Part shown: positions 16,502-24,516 of the stretch, piece by piece
Numbering within the stretch: the stretch's first letter is position 1
Layout: each line of letters begins with the position of its first letter
Source: Dehalococcoidia bacterium
Lineage (GTDB): Bacteria > Chloroflexota > Dehalococcoidia > Lucifugimonadales > JAGWBF01
Direction: 5' to 3'
Length of the DNA: 64,000 bases
NCBI GenBank assembly: GCA_021295955.1
Contig: JAGWBJ010000003.1
Span: 1 to 64,000 of the forward strand
Translations under genes and position numbers: made by a program
Notes under the pieces: model-generated
Seen by the model: only the letters and a program-made list of their open reading frames with translations
What the model was told of the DNA's origin: nothing
Databases searched by the model: none

Positions 16502-16921
16502 CTAGATGTTCATCGCCTCGAGGCCGACCCGCGCCAGATTCTCGTCGTCCTGGCCGTCGGGGTAGCCGCCGACGCCGATGCCGCCCATGATGACACCGTC
16601 CTTGGAGCGGACCACGACGCCGCCCTGGTTGGGGGTCAGCATGTGGTCTCCCATGTCGCTGATGCTCCTGCCCTGGCTCCGCAGCCCCTCGCCGTGGGCG
16701 CCGGAGTCGGCCCCCATGGTGGCGCAGGTGTAGGCCTTGCGCAGGGCGTGGCGCCGGCTGAACATCCTGAGGTTGTCCATCTTGGCGTAAGCGATGAGGT
16801 TGCCCGTGTCGTCGACGATGGCCATGGCCACCGGGGCGCCCGGGGGCTCGCTTGCCTTGTCGGACATAGCCTTGATGGCGGCTTGGGCTTGGGCGAAGGT
16901 TATGAAGGGCCTCTCAGACAT
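16502..16921 (-). CDS. HbpS/GlcG-family (DUF336) protein (1)
   Basis: 139 residues. Signature PVAMAIVDDTGNLIAYAKMD, HALRKAYTCATMG, then GGVVVRSKDGVIMGGIGVGG and a C-terminal ENLARVGLEA helix. The family has haem-binding HbpS and the GlcG proteins of glycolate and propanediol loci; biochemical role is mostly unknown. It heads the minus-strand group with the RraA-like and barrel proteins. A second family member is at 45231-45638. Confidence 0.85.
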   Translation of the reverse strand: MSERPFITFAQAQAAIKAMSDKASEPPGAPVAMAIVDDTGNLIAYAKMDNLRMFSRRHALRKAYTCATMGADSGAHGEGLRSQGRSISDMGDHMLTPNQGGVVVRSKDGVIMGGIGVGGYPDGQDDENLARVGLEAMNI

Positions 16922-16991
16922 ATCTGCCTCCTGCTGAAGATGCCCATATGTTAACCGAGCCGGGGTGATGCCACAAGGCCGGCCGCCCCGG

Positions 16992-17020
16992 TTGACACCC
17001 TGTGGGTCGGGTCCTATACT
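16992..17020 (+). promoter_or_regulatory. Consensus-like sigma-70 promoter
   Basis: TTGACA (16992-16997), 17-base spacer, TATACT (17015-17020). Expected start near 17027, giving a leader of about 45 bases to the lyase-family gene at 17072, which has a G-rich ribosome site (GAGGGGG). Confidence 0.75.
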
Positions 17021-17071
17021 CCCGGCATTCCTGGAACCTGCCCGCCAGCCAGCTAGACGAGGGGGAACGCG

Positions 17072-17965
17072 ATGCGAGCCACGACCCAGCTCAGGAGCCT
17101 GCTAGGGGAGCCCGGGATGCTGGTGGCGCCCGGATGCGTGGACGCCCTGTCGGGCCTGGTGGTCCGGCACCTGGGGTTCAAGGCCCTGTACGTCACCGGG
17201 TCGGGCATGGAAGCCTCCATGCTGGGGCACCCGGACATCGGCCTGAAGACCCTGACGGAGACCACGATGCAGGCTGGCCGCATAGCCGACGCCGCGGGTA
17301 TCCCGGTTATCTGCGACGGCGAGGCGGGCTTCGGCAGCTACGTGAACATGGCACGGGCCGTCCGGGAGTTTGAGAAGGCGGGGGTGGCGGCCATTCATAT
17401 CGAGGACCAAGAGACCCCGCCCAACAGCCCCAGCGTCAAGTCGCGCCGCATTCTGCCCCGGGACAGGGCCCTGGGCATGGTGAAGGCCGCGCTGGACGCC
17501 CGGACCGACCCCGACTTCGTGATCATCGCCCGCAGCGACGCCGACGAGATCTCTCTGGAGGAGCTGGTGGAGCGCAGCAACCTGTACCTGGAGGCGGGAG
17601 CCGACATGGCCATGCCCCAGATATGGAAGATCGACGGGGAGGCCTATATGGACCTCCCGGTGGACAGGGTGCTGGAAGCCCACCGCCGGGTCTGCCGTGA
17701 GGTGAACGGTCCGACCCTGGGTCTGGCCCTGCCCACGGAGGTAACCGTCGAGCAGGTCGAACGCCTGGGATACAAGATATTCATCTACCCGGGGGACGCC
17801 GTCCAGGCCTCGGTGTCGGCCATGTACGGGGTGCTGAAGGAGCTGCGGGACACGGGGACCACCAAGGGCTACTTCGACCGCAACCCCAGGATGGACGGCG
17901 CGCTCTACAAGGGCATGCTGCGCACCGACGAGTGGCTGGACCTGGAGAAGAGGTATTCCCCCTAG
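17072..17965 (+). CDS. Isocitrate lyase/PEP mutase family enzyme
   Basis: 297-residue TIM-barrel enzyme. TGSGMEASMLGHPDIGL (42-58), metal segment CDGEAGFGSY (Asp82, Glu84; relatives usually have DxDTGYG) and VAAIHIEDQ (106-113). The active-site loop that carries KKCGH in isocitrate and methylisocitrate lyases reads NSPSVKSRR here, so the catalytic cysteine is missing. This points away from a classical lyase towards a phosphonopyruvate or oxaloacetate type reaction, or an undefined subgroup. Monocistronic, with its own strong promoter. Confidence 0.85.
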   Translation: MRATTQLRSLLGEPGMLVAPGCVDALSGLVVRHLGFKALYVTGSGMEASMLGHPDIGLKTLTETTMQAGRIADAAGIPVICDGEAGFGSYVNMARAVREFEKAGVAAIHIEDQETPPNSPSVKSRRILPRDRALGMVKAALDARTDPDFVIIARSDADEISLEELVERSNLYLEAGADMAMPQIWKIDGEAYMDLPVDRVLEAHRRVCREVNGPTLGLALPTEVTVEQVERLGYKIFIYPGDAVQASVSAMYGVLKELRDTGTTKGYFDRNPRMDGALYKGMLRTDEWLDLEKRYSP

Positions 17966-18072
17966 CGGGACCATTGCATAGCTCACCCCGGGCGCCAGTC
18001 CTCCCAACGACCCTCTGGGTGTCGTTGCTCTGAAAATAGCTTGCAGCACCCCTTTTGACGAACCGTCCAATC

Positions 18073-18206
18073 CGTCGTTCGGGCGAAGGCCGGAACCCCA
18101 GGGAAGGGGAGCGTCATAGCCGGCAGCCGGTCTCCGCTGGCCCCGCCCTCATCGCATCCGAAGGAAGCCCCCCACCCTGGATTCCGGCTCGGGGCCGGTA
18201 TGACGG
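18073..18206. repeat. REP/MITE-like inverted repeat (copy 2, with insert)
   Basis: Left arm CGTCGTTCGGGCGAAGGCCG...CCCAGGG (18073-18103) and right arm CCCTGGATTCCGGCTC...GGTATGACGG (about 18174-18206) belong to the same family as copy 1. The arms are separated by about 70 unrelated bases. It lies in the 520-base gap 17966-18485, in which I see no gene. Confidence 0.6.
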
Positions 18207-18257
18207 GGGGGTTGGCGCCGCCATTTTCATCCCCTTACGTGGCCTTCACAAGGCCAT

Positions 18258-18386
18258 GGCAATTCCGAACGGAGCGAAGCGAAGCTGAGGAATCATCCTT
18301 GCCGACGAGGACCGGGCCGCGGCCTTGTGGCTTGGCGCGCTCGCTGTGGGGTGCCTAAGATTCCTCGCCTGCGGCTGGGAATGACA
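18258..18386. repeat. Second-type dispersed inverted repeat
   Basis: Left part AATTCCGAACGGAGCGAAGC...GAGGAATC and right part GATTCCTCGCCTGCGG...GGGAATGACA are imperfect complements around a GC-rich centre. This is the form of small non-coding dispersed elements. The remainder of the gap up to 18485 shows nothing recognisable. Confidence 0.5.
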
Positions 18387-18485
18387 TGCGGGGGCTGGGG
18401 ATGAAGTGTTGCACGGGAGTTGCACGGCAGCCTCCCTCAGCGGGACGGGAGTTTGGGGTAGGGCCGGCTCCTGCGTATGCCTGAG

Positions 18486-19274
18486 CTACTCTCCCCGGAA
18501 CTCGGCCCGACGCTTCTCCAGGAACGCGGCCCTGCCCTCCAGGAAGTCCCTGCTGTTGAAGTGGTCAAAGGGCAAGGCCTCCTGCGCCGGGGTCAGGGCC
18601 GTCAGGCCCGGGTCTTCGCCGACCGTCCTGACGACCTCCTTGTGGGCCTTGTGCGACAGGGGAGCCAGTCGGGCTATCCTGGCGGCGGTGTCGTAGACGT
18701 GCTCGTCGACCTGGTCGGATTCGACGACGCGGCTGACCAGACCCAGGTGTAGGGCCTCCCGGGCGTCGATCAGGCGCGCCGTCAGCAGGATGTCCATGGC
18801 GGCCGACCGGCCCGCCGTCTGGACCAGCCGGCGCATCTCCCGGTACCCGATGCATATGCCCAGTCGCGCCGCTGTGATGCCCACCCTGGCCGTGTCCGAG
18901 GCGATGCGCATGTCGCAGGCGTGGGTCAGCTCGAGTCCGCCGCCCACGCAGTAGCCCTTGATGAGGCACAGGGTAGGCTTGGACAGGCCCTCGATGGCAT
19001 CCATGGCCCCCTCCACAGCCGAGGCGTACACGCGGGCCTTGGCCGAGTTGTTGCGGTAGAGGTCGAAGTCCTTGATGTCCGCCCCGGCGGAGAAGGCCTC
19101 GTCCCCGGCTCCCCGGAAGACGACGACGCGTATGTCGTCGGCGGTTTCCAGGTCCACGGAAATCCGGTGCAGGTCCAGCCACATTGAGTAGTTGATGGCG
19201 TTGCGCTGCTCCGGCCGGTTGAACGTGACGGTGGCGATGCCGTCCCGTTGCTCCACCAGGATGTCTTGGGACAT
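18486..19274 (-). CDS. Enoyl-CoA hydratase/isomerase family protein
   Basis: 262 residues, normal crotonase length. Oxyanion-hole strands: [11 protein letters not shown] (about 65-75) and [18 protein letters not shown] (about 110-127). The glutamate of GYREMRRLV occupies the region of the catalytic Glu of hydratases. Substrate is not predictable. The ATG at 19274 ([12 protein letters not shown]) follows AAGGAGAC; the longer open frame runs into the tRNA gene and is not coding. tRNA-Ser(CGA) lies 71 bases upstream on the same strand. Confidence 0.9.
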   Translation of the reverse strand: MSQDILVEQRDGIATVTFNRPEQRNAINYSMWLDLHRISVDLETADDIRVVVFRGAGDEAFSAGADIKDFDLYRNNSAKARVYASAVEGAMDAIEGLSKPTLCLIKGYCVGGGLELTHACDMRIASDTARVGITAARLGICIGYREMRRLVQTAGRSAAMDILLTARLIDAREALHLGLVSRVVESDQVDEHVYDTAARIARLAPLSHKAHKEVVRTVGEDPGLTALTPAQEALPFDHFNSRDFLEGRAAFLEKRRAEFRGE

Positions 19275-19343
19275 GGGGATGTCTCCTTGCGTCGGTCTGG
19301 GAACTCGGGGACCGGGGGCCCGGGTGCTCCCCGGGGGCTGGGG

Positions 19344-19433
<90 letters not shown>

Positions 19434-19510
19434 AGACTGGGGGCATTATAGCTGAGATGGGCCTGAGTCGGGAACCCATTGTGCCATTTTCCCCGGCTTC
19501 GTATCCAATC

Positions 19511-19539
19511 TTGACCTGTCGGGGGGCGCCTCCCACAAT
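19511..19539 (+). promoter_or_regulatory. Promoter of the MFS gene with start point at the ATG
   Basis: TTGACC (19511-19516), 17-base spacer, CACAAT (19534-19539). A start point 7 bases downstream falls on the A of the ATG at 19546. No ribosome site is visible between, so the transcript may be leaderless. Confidence 0.45.
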
Positions 19540-19545
19540 ATCGAA

Positions 19546-20817
19546 ATGCGGGAGAAGGATAGCGCTGCCCATCACTCCGGCGTCCCCGGAGCTTACAACC
19601 GTTGGAAGTGGCGGGTGCTCCTTGCTTTCACCGCGTTCTATCTGTTCGTCTACCTGGGGCGGTTCAACTTCTGGCCCGCGGCCCCCGTCATCAAAGAGGA
19701 CCTCCAGCTTGGCCACGTCCAGATAGGGGTCATCAACGCGCTGCTGCTATGGGGGTTCGCCCTCGGCGACCTCGTCCACGGACGCCTGGCGGAGGTGTAT
19801 GGCATGCGCCTCTGGGTGATGTTGGGAGCCTGTCTGACGGCGGGTCTCAACTGGGCCGCCAGCTACGGGACATCGACCCTTACCTTCGCCCTGCCCTGGT
19901 TCGTCAACGGGTTCGTCAACGCCGCGTGCTGGAGCCCGGGCATCGCCCTGATATCCCAGTGGTGGCCCCGAGGAGAACGGGGCAGGGCCATGGGAATCGT
20001 CATGATGTCCGCCGGCGGCGCCATGTTGCTAATGTGGCTGGTAACCGGGTGGGTGGTGACCGAGATGGGATGGCGGGCCGCTTTTCGATATCCTCCCCTG
20101 GTGATAGCAGGAATGGGCGTGCTCTTCTACGCGCTGAGCCGGGACCGCCCCAGGGACGTGGGCCTCCCTGACTACGTGGAGGACGACCAGGTTTCCGCCA
20201 GGGCGGAGGAGCTGGGACGGGGGCGTCTCGGGGGTCTGGGCCCCTACTCCCGTTTGCTGACGGACGTCCAGTTCCAGATCGCCTGCCACGTGAAGGGATT
20301 GGAGAACGTGGTACGCTACGGCCTTACCACCTGGGTCCCGCTGTACTACTTCGAGAGGGCAGGTCTGGACATAACGTCCACGGTGCTGGTCACCACGGCC
20401 CTTCCCGCGGGGTACCTGGCGGCGCCCGTCCTGGGGGGCCTCGTCTCGGACAACCTGCTGCAGAGCGCCCGGAGGCCCATGGTGATGGCTTCCTGCGGCC
20501 TCAGCGCGCTGGCGTTGGTCGGCATCGCCCTGGCGCCCCCGGACAACCTGTACCTGGGGGCCGTCCTTCTTCTGATTGCCGGGTTTGCCATGAGCCTGTC
20601 ACCCATGGGGGCCCTGGCCGTGGACATCGCGGGACGGCATATGGCAGGCACCTCCTCGGGGGTGTTGGATGCCCACGGCTACCTGTACGCCGGGCTCCAG
20701 GCCATCATCTTCAGCATCGTGTTGGAAATGGCGGGCGCACCGTGGGAGGTGGTGTTCCTGGCGATGGCCTCGACCCGTGTACTCTCCGGAGTCCTGATCT
20801 CCTTCGTCAGGGTCTAG
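19546..20817 (+). CDS. MFS transporter, OPA (GlpT/UhpT-like) type
   Basis: 423 residues, about 12 membrane segments. The opening YNRWKWRVLLAFTAFYLFVY and LGRFNFWPAAPVIKEDL matches the organophosphate:phosphate antiporter branch; the loop 2/3 segment is GDLVHGRLAEVYGMR. A central cytoplasmic loop (about 200-225, SRDRPRDVGLPDY) separates the halves. Substrate unknown: OPA members carry sugar phosphates, glycerol-3-phosphate or organic acids, and no paired enzyme is adjacent. Single gene. Confidence 0.85.
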   Translation: MREKDSAAHHSGVPGAYNRWKWRVLLAFTAFYLFVYLGRFNFWPAAPVIKEDLQLGHVQIGVINALLLWGFALGDLVHGRLAEVYGMRLWVMLGACLTAGLNWAASYGTSTLTFALPWFVNGFVNAACWSPGIALISQWWPRGERGRAMGIVMMSAGGAMLLMWLVTGWVVTEMGWRAAFRYPPLVIAGMGVLFYALSRDRPRDVGLPDYVEDDQVSARAEELGRGRLGGLGPYSRLLTDVQFQIACHVKGLENVVRYGLTTWVPLYYFERAGLDITSTVLVTTALPAGYLAAPVLGGLVSDNLLQSARRPMVMASCGLSALALVGIALAPPDNLYLGAVLLLIAGFAMSLSPMGALAVDIAGRHMAGTSSGVLDAHGYLYAGLQAIIFSIVLEMAGAPWEVVFLAMASTRVLSGVLISFVRV

Positions 20818-20924
20818 CTCCCGGCGCCCGTGGAGGACATGATGGGCTACGCGCCATCGACGGTGAGAGGAGGGCGGGGTTTGCCCGCGGTCGAAAACTC
20901 CCGGTCACAGCGTACCGTAAGCCC

Positions 20925-20953
20925 TTGACATCCTTAGGGGCTGCTAATATGAT
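20925..20953 (+). promoter_or_regulatory. Strong sigma-70-like promoter
   Basis: TTGACA (20925-20930), 17-base spacer, TATGAT (20948-20953). Start point near 20960, leader of about 85 bases to the secreted protein at 21046, whose ribosome site is AAAGGAGG. Confidence 0.75.
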
Positions 20954-21045
20954 TATGCGTGACCTCGCCTAAGCCAGGGAGCGAGCACACTCTGGAGAGG
21001 TGCGGTCGCCTTCAAGACCCCGGTCGGACGCGTAAAGGAGGCCCG

Positions 21046-21477
21046 ATGAGGCGGTATCTGACTACTAGGCTGTCTATCATAGCTCTTGTCCTTGCGGTTG
21101 TTACGTTGATAAGCGGCGTCGCGTGGGCCGCCAACAACCCCGGTCCCAGTGCCCAGGTACAGACCTCGGTCGTGGAGATTCAGCCCATCCCCATGCAGAT
21201 CGAGGTAGGTGGCACCCTTCAGGTCGCGGGCGCCGGTTTCGAGCCCGATGAGTGGGTGCTGTTCGAGATAGTGACTGGTAGCGGTCCCAACATCGTACTG
21301 GAAGGCGGCCAGGCGAACTCGGCGGGAGCGTTCCTTGCCGATACCACCAACGCCACGGCCACAGGCGGCCTTCCCGAGACCCTCACGCAGGGGATTTACA
21401 CCATCGTGGCCCGGACCGCGGCCAGCGGCCACATCGCCAGCGCGCCCCTGGTGGTGGTAGAGGCGAAGAAGCAGTAG
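21046..21477 (+). CDS. Secreted Ig-like-fold protein
   Basis: 143 residues. Signal peptide: RRYLTTRLS, hydrophobic IIALVLAVVTLISGV, cleavage after AWA (near residue 28). The rest is beta-rich (IQPIPMQIEVGGTLQVAGAG; FEPDEWVLFEIVTG; GIYTIVARTAASGH; APLVVVEAKKQ) and looks like one Ig-like/IPT-type domain of the kind that reads A-G-x-G-F-x-P-x-E. No catalytic motif. With consensus-like promoter, full ribosome site and strong terminator it is a well-expressed monocistronic unit, probably surface or extracellular. The upstream in-frame ATG at 20959 lies at the transcription start and is rejected. Confidence 0.8.
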   Translation: MRRYLTTRLSIIALVLAVVTLISGVAWAANNPGPSAQVQTSVVEIQPIPMQIEVGGTLQVAGAGFEPDEWVLFEIVTGSGPNIVLEGGQANSAGAFLADTTNATATGGLPETLTQGIYTIVARTAASGHIASAPLVVVEAKKQ

Positions 21478-21504
21478 TCTCAAGGCGTAGGAATCGACCG
21501 TGAA

Positions 21505-21532
21505 CAGGGGGCCTCTAGAAAGAGGCCCCCTG
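21505..21532 (+). terminator. Intrinsic terminator-like hairpin
   Basis: Perfect 12-base stem CAGGGGGCCTCT / AGAGGCCCCCTG with loop AGAA, followed by a modest T-containing tail (TGATTTGT). It begins 28 bases after the stop of the secreted protein and may also serve the convergent CBS gene. Confidence 0.8.
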
Positions 21533-21597
21533 TGATTTGTCCCCAGGGACAGTGATGGACGGCGGTCGAGCCGGCCCAACGCGGCCGGTGGGGGCCG

Positions 21598-22788
21598 TTA
21601 CCCCTGGGTCCGGCTGAGCTTGAGTTTCCGGATGCGCCGGCCCAGTAAGGACACGACTTCTATCCGCAGGCCGTCGTGGGTCACCGAGTCCCCCATCTGA
21701 GGTATCTTGCCCAGGGAGGTGTACACCAGGCCTCCCACGGTGTCCACGTCGTCCTGGCGCAAGGGGCTAGACAGCAGGTCGGACAGGTACTCCAGGCTCA
21801 CACGGGCGTCGGCGATTATGTCCCCGTTGGCCATGGGGACTACCCTTGGCTCCATGCCTGGGGAGAACTCGTCCTCGATCTCGCCGACGATCTCCTCCAG
21901 CAGGTCCTCCAGGGTTACCAACCCCTCTACGCCGCCGTACTCGTCGACAACCATGGCCATGTGGACGCGCTTCTCCTGCATCTCTCGCAACAGGTCGTCA
22001 AGACGCTTGGACTCGGGGGTGAAGAAGGGGGGCCGTGTCACCTCGGCCAGGGGAGGGTGCTCCTCGGTGCGGGCCAGGAAGGGCAGAAGGTCGCGAGAGT
22101 GGACGACGCCGATGATGTTGTCGGTGGTCCCCGTGTAGACGGGAATACGGCTGTGGCCGTGCTCCTGCATCGTGCTGGCCACCGTGCTTAGGGACGTGCC
22201 GGCGTCCACGGCCACCATGTCGACCCGGGACACCATGACCTCTTTGGCGGTCGACTCGTCGAGCCGGAGGATGGAGCGGATCATCAGGCGCTCCCGATCG
22301 TCCAGGGTCGCCTGGCCCTCCTCGGTGATGACTACGGTGGTGGAGTCGGGGTCCGCCTCCGTGTCCGCCGCTTCGTCTCCGGCGCCTTCCCCACCGTTGT
22401 CCGTCGCCTGAGGGAGCCTGAGGGCGCGAATGCGGAGGAGCCCGAGGAGGGGGGAGGCCAGGACGCCGGCAACGGAGGGAAACCGGCGGGACGTGATGCC
22501 GGCGGCGCCCTCCAGCAGTACCATAAACGCCAGGAAACCCAGGGCGGCGGTGGCGTGGACTCCTATCGCGGGGGACGTCGTGCCGAGCAGCAGTATCTGG
22601 AAGGAGAGGGCCGCCGCGACAACCGCCGCCAACCGGAGGTTCCTTAAGGCCAGCAAGCCCCGGGACGTGGGGTCGGCGGGCACCGGCTGGCTACCTGACA
22701 TAGCCCGGGCCCGGGCTATACCAAGGTAGAAGAAGACCACGAGGAAGAGCGCCAGGGAAAGACTGGAAGATAAGTCGTCGGTATCCAA
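21598..22788 (-). CDS. CorC/HlyC-type CBS-domain membrane protein (CNNM-like)
   Basis: 396 residues. The N-terminal 125 residues carry about four hydrophobic helices ([48 protein letters not shown]), a weak form of the DUF21 membrane domain. Two CBS domains follow (about 190-310; [53 protein letters not shown]), then a CorC_HlyC C-terminal domain. Family members are linked to Mg2+/Co2+ efflux. The start is the TTG at 22788; the next Met would delete the first helix. Confidence 0.85.
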   Translation of the reverse strand: MDTDDLSSSLSLALFLVVFFYLGIARARAMSGSQPVPADPTSRGLLALRNLRLAAVVAAALSFQILLLGTTSPAIGVHATAALGFLAFMVLLEGAAGITSRRFPSVAGVLASPLLGLLRIRALRLPQATDNGGEGAGDEAADTEADPDSTTVVITEEGQATLDDRERLMIRSILRLDESTAKEVMVSRVDMVAVDAGTSLSTVASTMQEHGHSRIPVYTGTTDNIIGVVHSRDLLPFLARTEEHPPLAEVTRPPFFTPESKRLDDLLREMQEKRVHMAMVVDEYGGVEGLVTLEDLLEEIVGEIEDEFSPGMEPRVVPMANGDIIADARVSLEYLSDLLSSPLRQDDVDTVGGLVYTSLGKIPQMGDSVTHDGLRIEVVSLLGRRIRKLKLSRTQG

Positions 22789-22850
22789 GCCCTGCCGTGC
22801 TCCCTACTCTGGGGAACGAGGGTGGGTCGGGTCCCCGGTTGTCGGCCTGT

Positions 22851-24215
22851 TCAAGTGGAATGAGACCTCTTGCTCTCTACCATTCTAGCAGGTACACCTA
22901 CCGCCAGTCTACCCGGAGGGACGTCCCTGGTCACGACAGCCCCCGCGCCGGTCACCGCTCCCGGGCCCACGCTGACCGGCGCCACGAGCATGGTGTCGCA
23001 GCCGATGAAGGCGCCCTCGCCCACCACGGTCCGATGCTTCTCGACCCCGTCGTAGTTGCACGTAACCATCCCCGCGCCCAGATTGGCGCCGGCCCCGATG
23101 GATGCGTCCCCTATGTAGCTGAAGTGCCCTGCGGCGACACCCCGTTCCAGACGGCTCTCCTTCACTTCCACGAAGTTCCCCAGGTGCACCCCCGTTTCCA
23201 GGTACGCCCCCGGACGGAGATGGCTGAAGGGCCCGACCTCCACCGACCCCTCGATGGTGGCCTCTTCCACGAAGGACGCCACCACTCGAGATCCGTCGCC
23301 TATGGACGAGTCCCTAATGACGGTGCCCGGTCCGATGGTGCAGGCCTCCCCGATGGTGGAGGCGCCCAGCACCATGGTGTTGGGCTGGATCACCGTGTCC
23401 CGGCCCAGGACCACCGAGGCGTCCAGGAAGGTGGAGCCGGGGTCGACGAGGGTCACGCCCTCCAGCATCCATCGGTCCCGGACCCTGTTTCTCGCCTCGG
23501 CTTCGGCCCAGGCCAGGTGCCTGCGGTCGTTGACTCCCATCACCTCCGACGGGTCTCGGACCAGGAAGGCATCGGCGCCTCCGGGCCTGGAGGCCGCCAT
23601 GGGTACAAGGGACGTCAGGTACACTTCTCCGCCGGGAGAGGGCCCCACCGCCTGGAGGTTGTCCCACATCCACGAAGCCCGGAAGCAGTAGACCCCGGCG
23701 TTGGCCTCGTAGGGCGCGGCGGCGGCCTCGGGTTGGAGGTCCTGGAACTCGCATACGCCTGAGACCCTTCCGGCGGCGTCTCGCGCCACCATGCCCAGCC
23801 CGTCCCGCGGGTCGCATACGGCGGAGATGAGGGTGACCAGAGAACCGCCGGCCAAGTGGCGCTGGGACAGCTCCTGGAGGGTCTCGGCCCTGACCAGTGG
23901 GGTATCGGCGCCCAGGACCAGGACGTGGTCGGCCTGGGCCCTCAGCAGGTCGGAGGCCCGCAGCAAGGCGTCTCCCGTGCCCCGGGGCTCCTGCTGGAGG
24001 ACGTATTCCACCGACTCGCCAAACAGCCCTCTCACGGCCTCCGCGCCGTCGGGAGAGACCACGACTGCGACGCGGCCGATGCCGGCGCCTTTCAACGCGG
24101 CCACGGGATAGGTCACCATCTCCCTGCCGCAGACCTTGTGCAGAACCTTGGGTGTGCCGGACTTCATCCGGGCGCCCCTGCCCGCCGCCAGCACGACCCC
24201 CGCCCAGCGTTTCAT
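22851..24215 (-). CDS. glmU: Bifunctional GlmU (UDP-GlcNAc pyrophosphorylase/acetyltransferase)
   Basis: 454 residues. Makes UDP-GlcNAc from GlcN-1-P, acetyl-CoA and UTP for cell-envelope synthesis. N-terminal uridyltransferase: VVLAAGRGARMKSGTPKVLH, QQEPRGTGDA and LGADTPLV. Left-handed beta-helix from about 250: repeated hexapeptides, then the acetyltransferase segment HFSYIGDASIGAGANLGAG with NYDG. The ATG at 24215 is 8 bases after a GGGGG ribosome site; the GTG at 24224 overlaps that site and is less likely. Confidence 0.95.
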   Translation of the reverse strand: MKRWAGVVLAAGRGARMKSGTPKVLHKVCGREMVTYPVAALKGAGIGRVAVVVSPDGAEAVRGLFGESVEYVLQQEPRGTGDALLRASDLLRAQADHVLVLGADTPLVRAETLQELSQRHLAGGSLVTLISAVCDPRDGLGMVARDAAGRVSGVCEFQDLQPEAAAAPYEANAGVYCFRASWMWDNLQAVGPSPGGEVYLTSLVPMAASRPGGADAFLVRDPSEVMGVNDRRHLAWAEAEARNRVRDRWMLEGVTLVDPGSTFLDASVVLGRDTVIQPNTMVLGASTIGEACTIGPGTVIRDSSIGDGSRVVASFVEEATIEGSVEVGPFSHLRPGAYLETGVHLGNFVEVKESRLERGVAAGHFSYIGDASIGAGANLGAGMVTCNYDGVEKHRTVVGEGAFIGCDTMLVAPVSVGPGAVTGAGAVVTRDVPPGRLAVGVPARMVESKRSHST

Positions 24216-24430
24216 AGGTGCCACCCCCTGACTCGTCGTTGCTCCACCCCGCCGCGGAATCCGCGGTCACCCTCGCGTGACTTTGCAGGTCAATGGTAAG
24301 AGGGCGTTCGCGCAAGAGTCAAGGCAAGGGGCCATGGCCGGCGGGCGGTCGCGGCAGTTTCCTGCCCGACCGAAGGCTTTCACCATGGCAGCCCGCCTGA
24401 ATCGGTCTGGCGTGCGGCCCCGGCGTTTCC

Positions 24431-24459
24431 TTGCCGGGGTCTGCCGGGGCGGTTACAAT
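24431..24459 (+). promoter_or_regulatory. Promoter of the ThDP enzyme gene
   Basis: TTGCCG (24431-24436), 17 bases, TACAAT (24454-24459). Leader of about 50 bases to the ATG at 24517, with GGAGG before the start. The rest of the 24216-24516 gap shows nothing recognisable. Confidence 0.55.
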
Positions 24460-24516
24460 GGTACCGGTCGCCGCGGCGCATCGGACCGTGCCGGCGACGA
24501 CGGATAGGAGGCCGCG

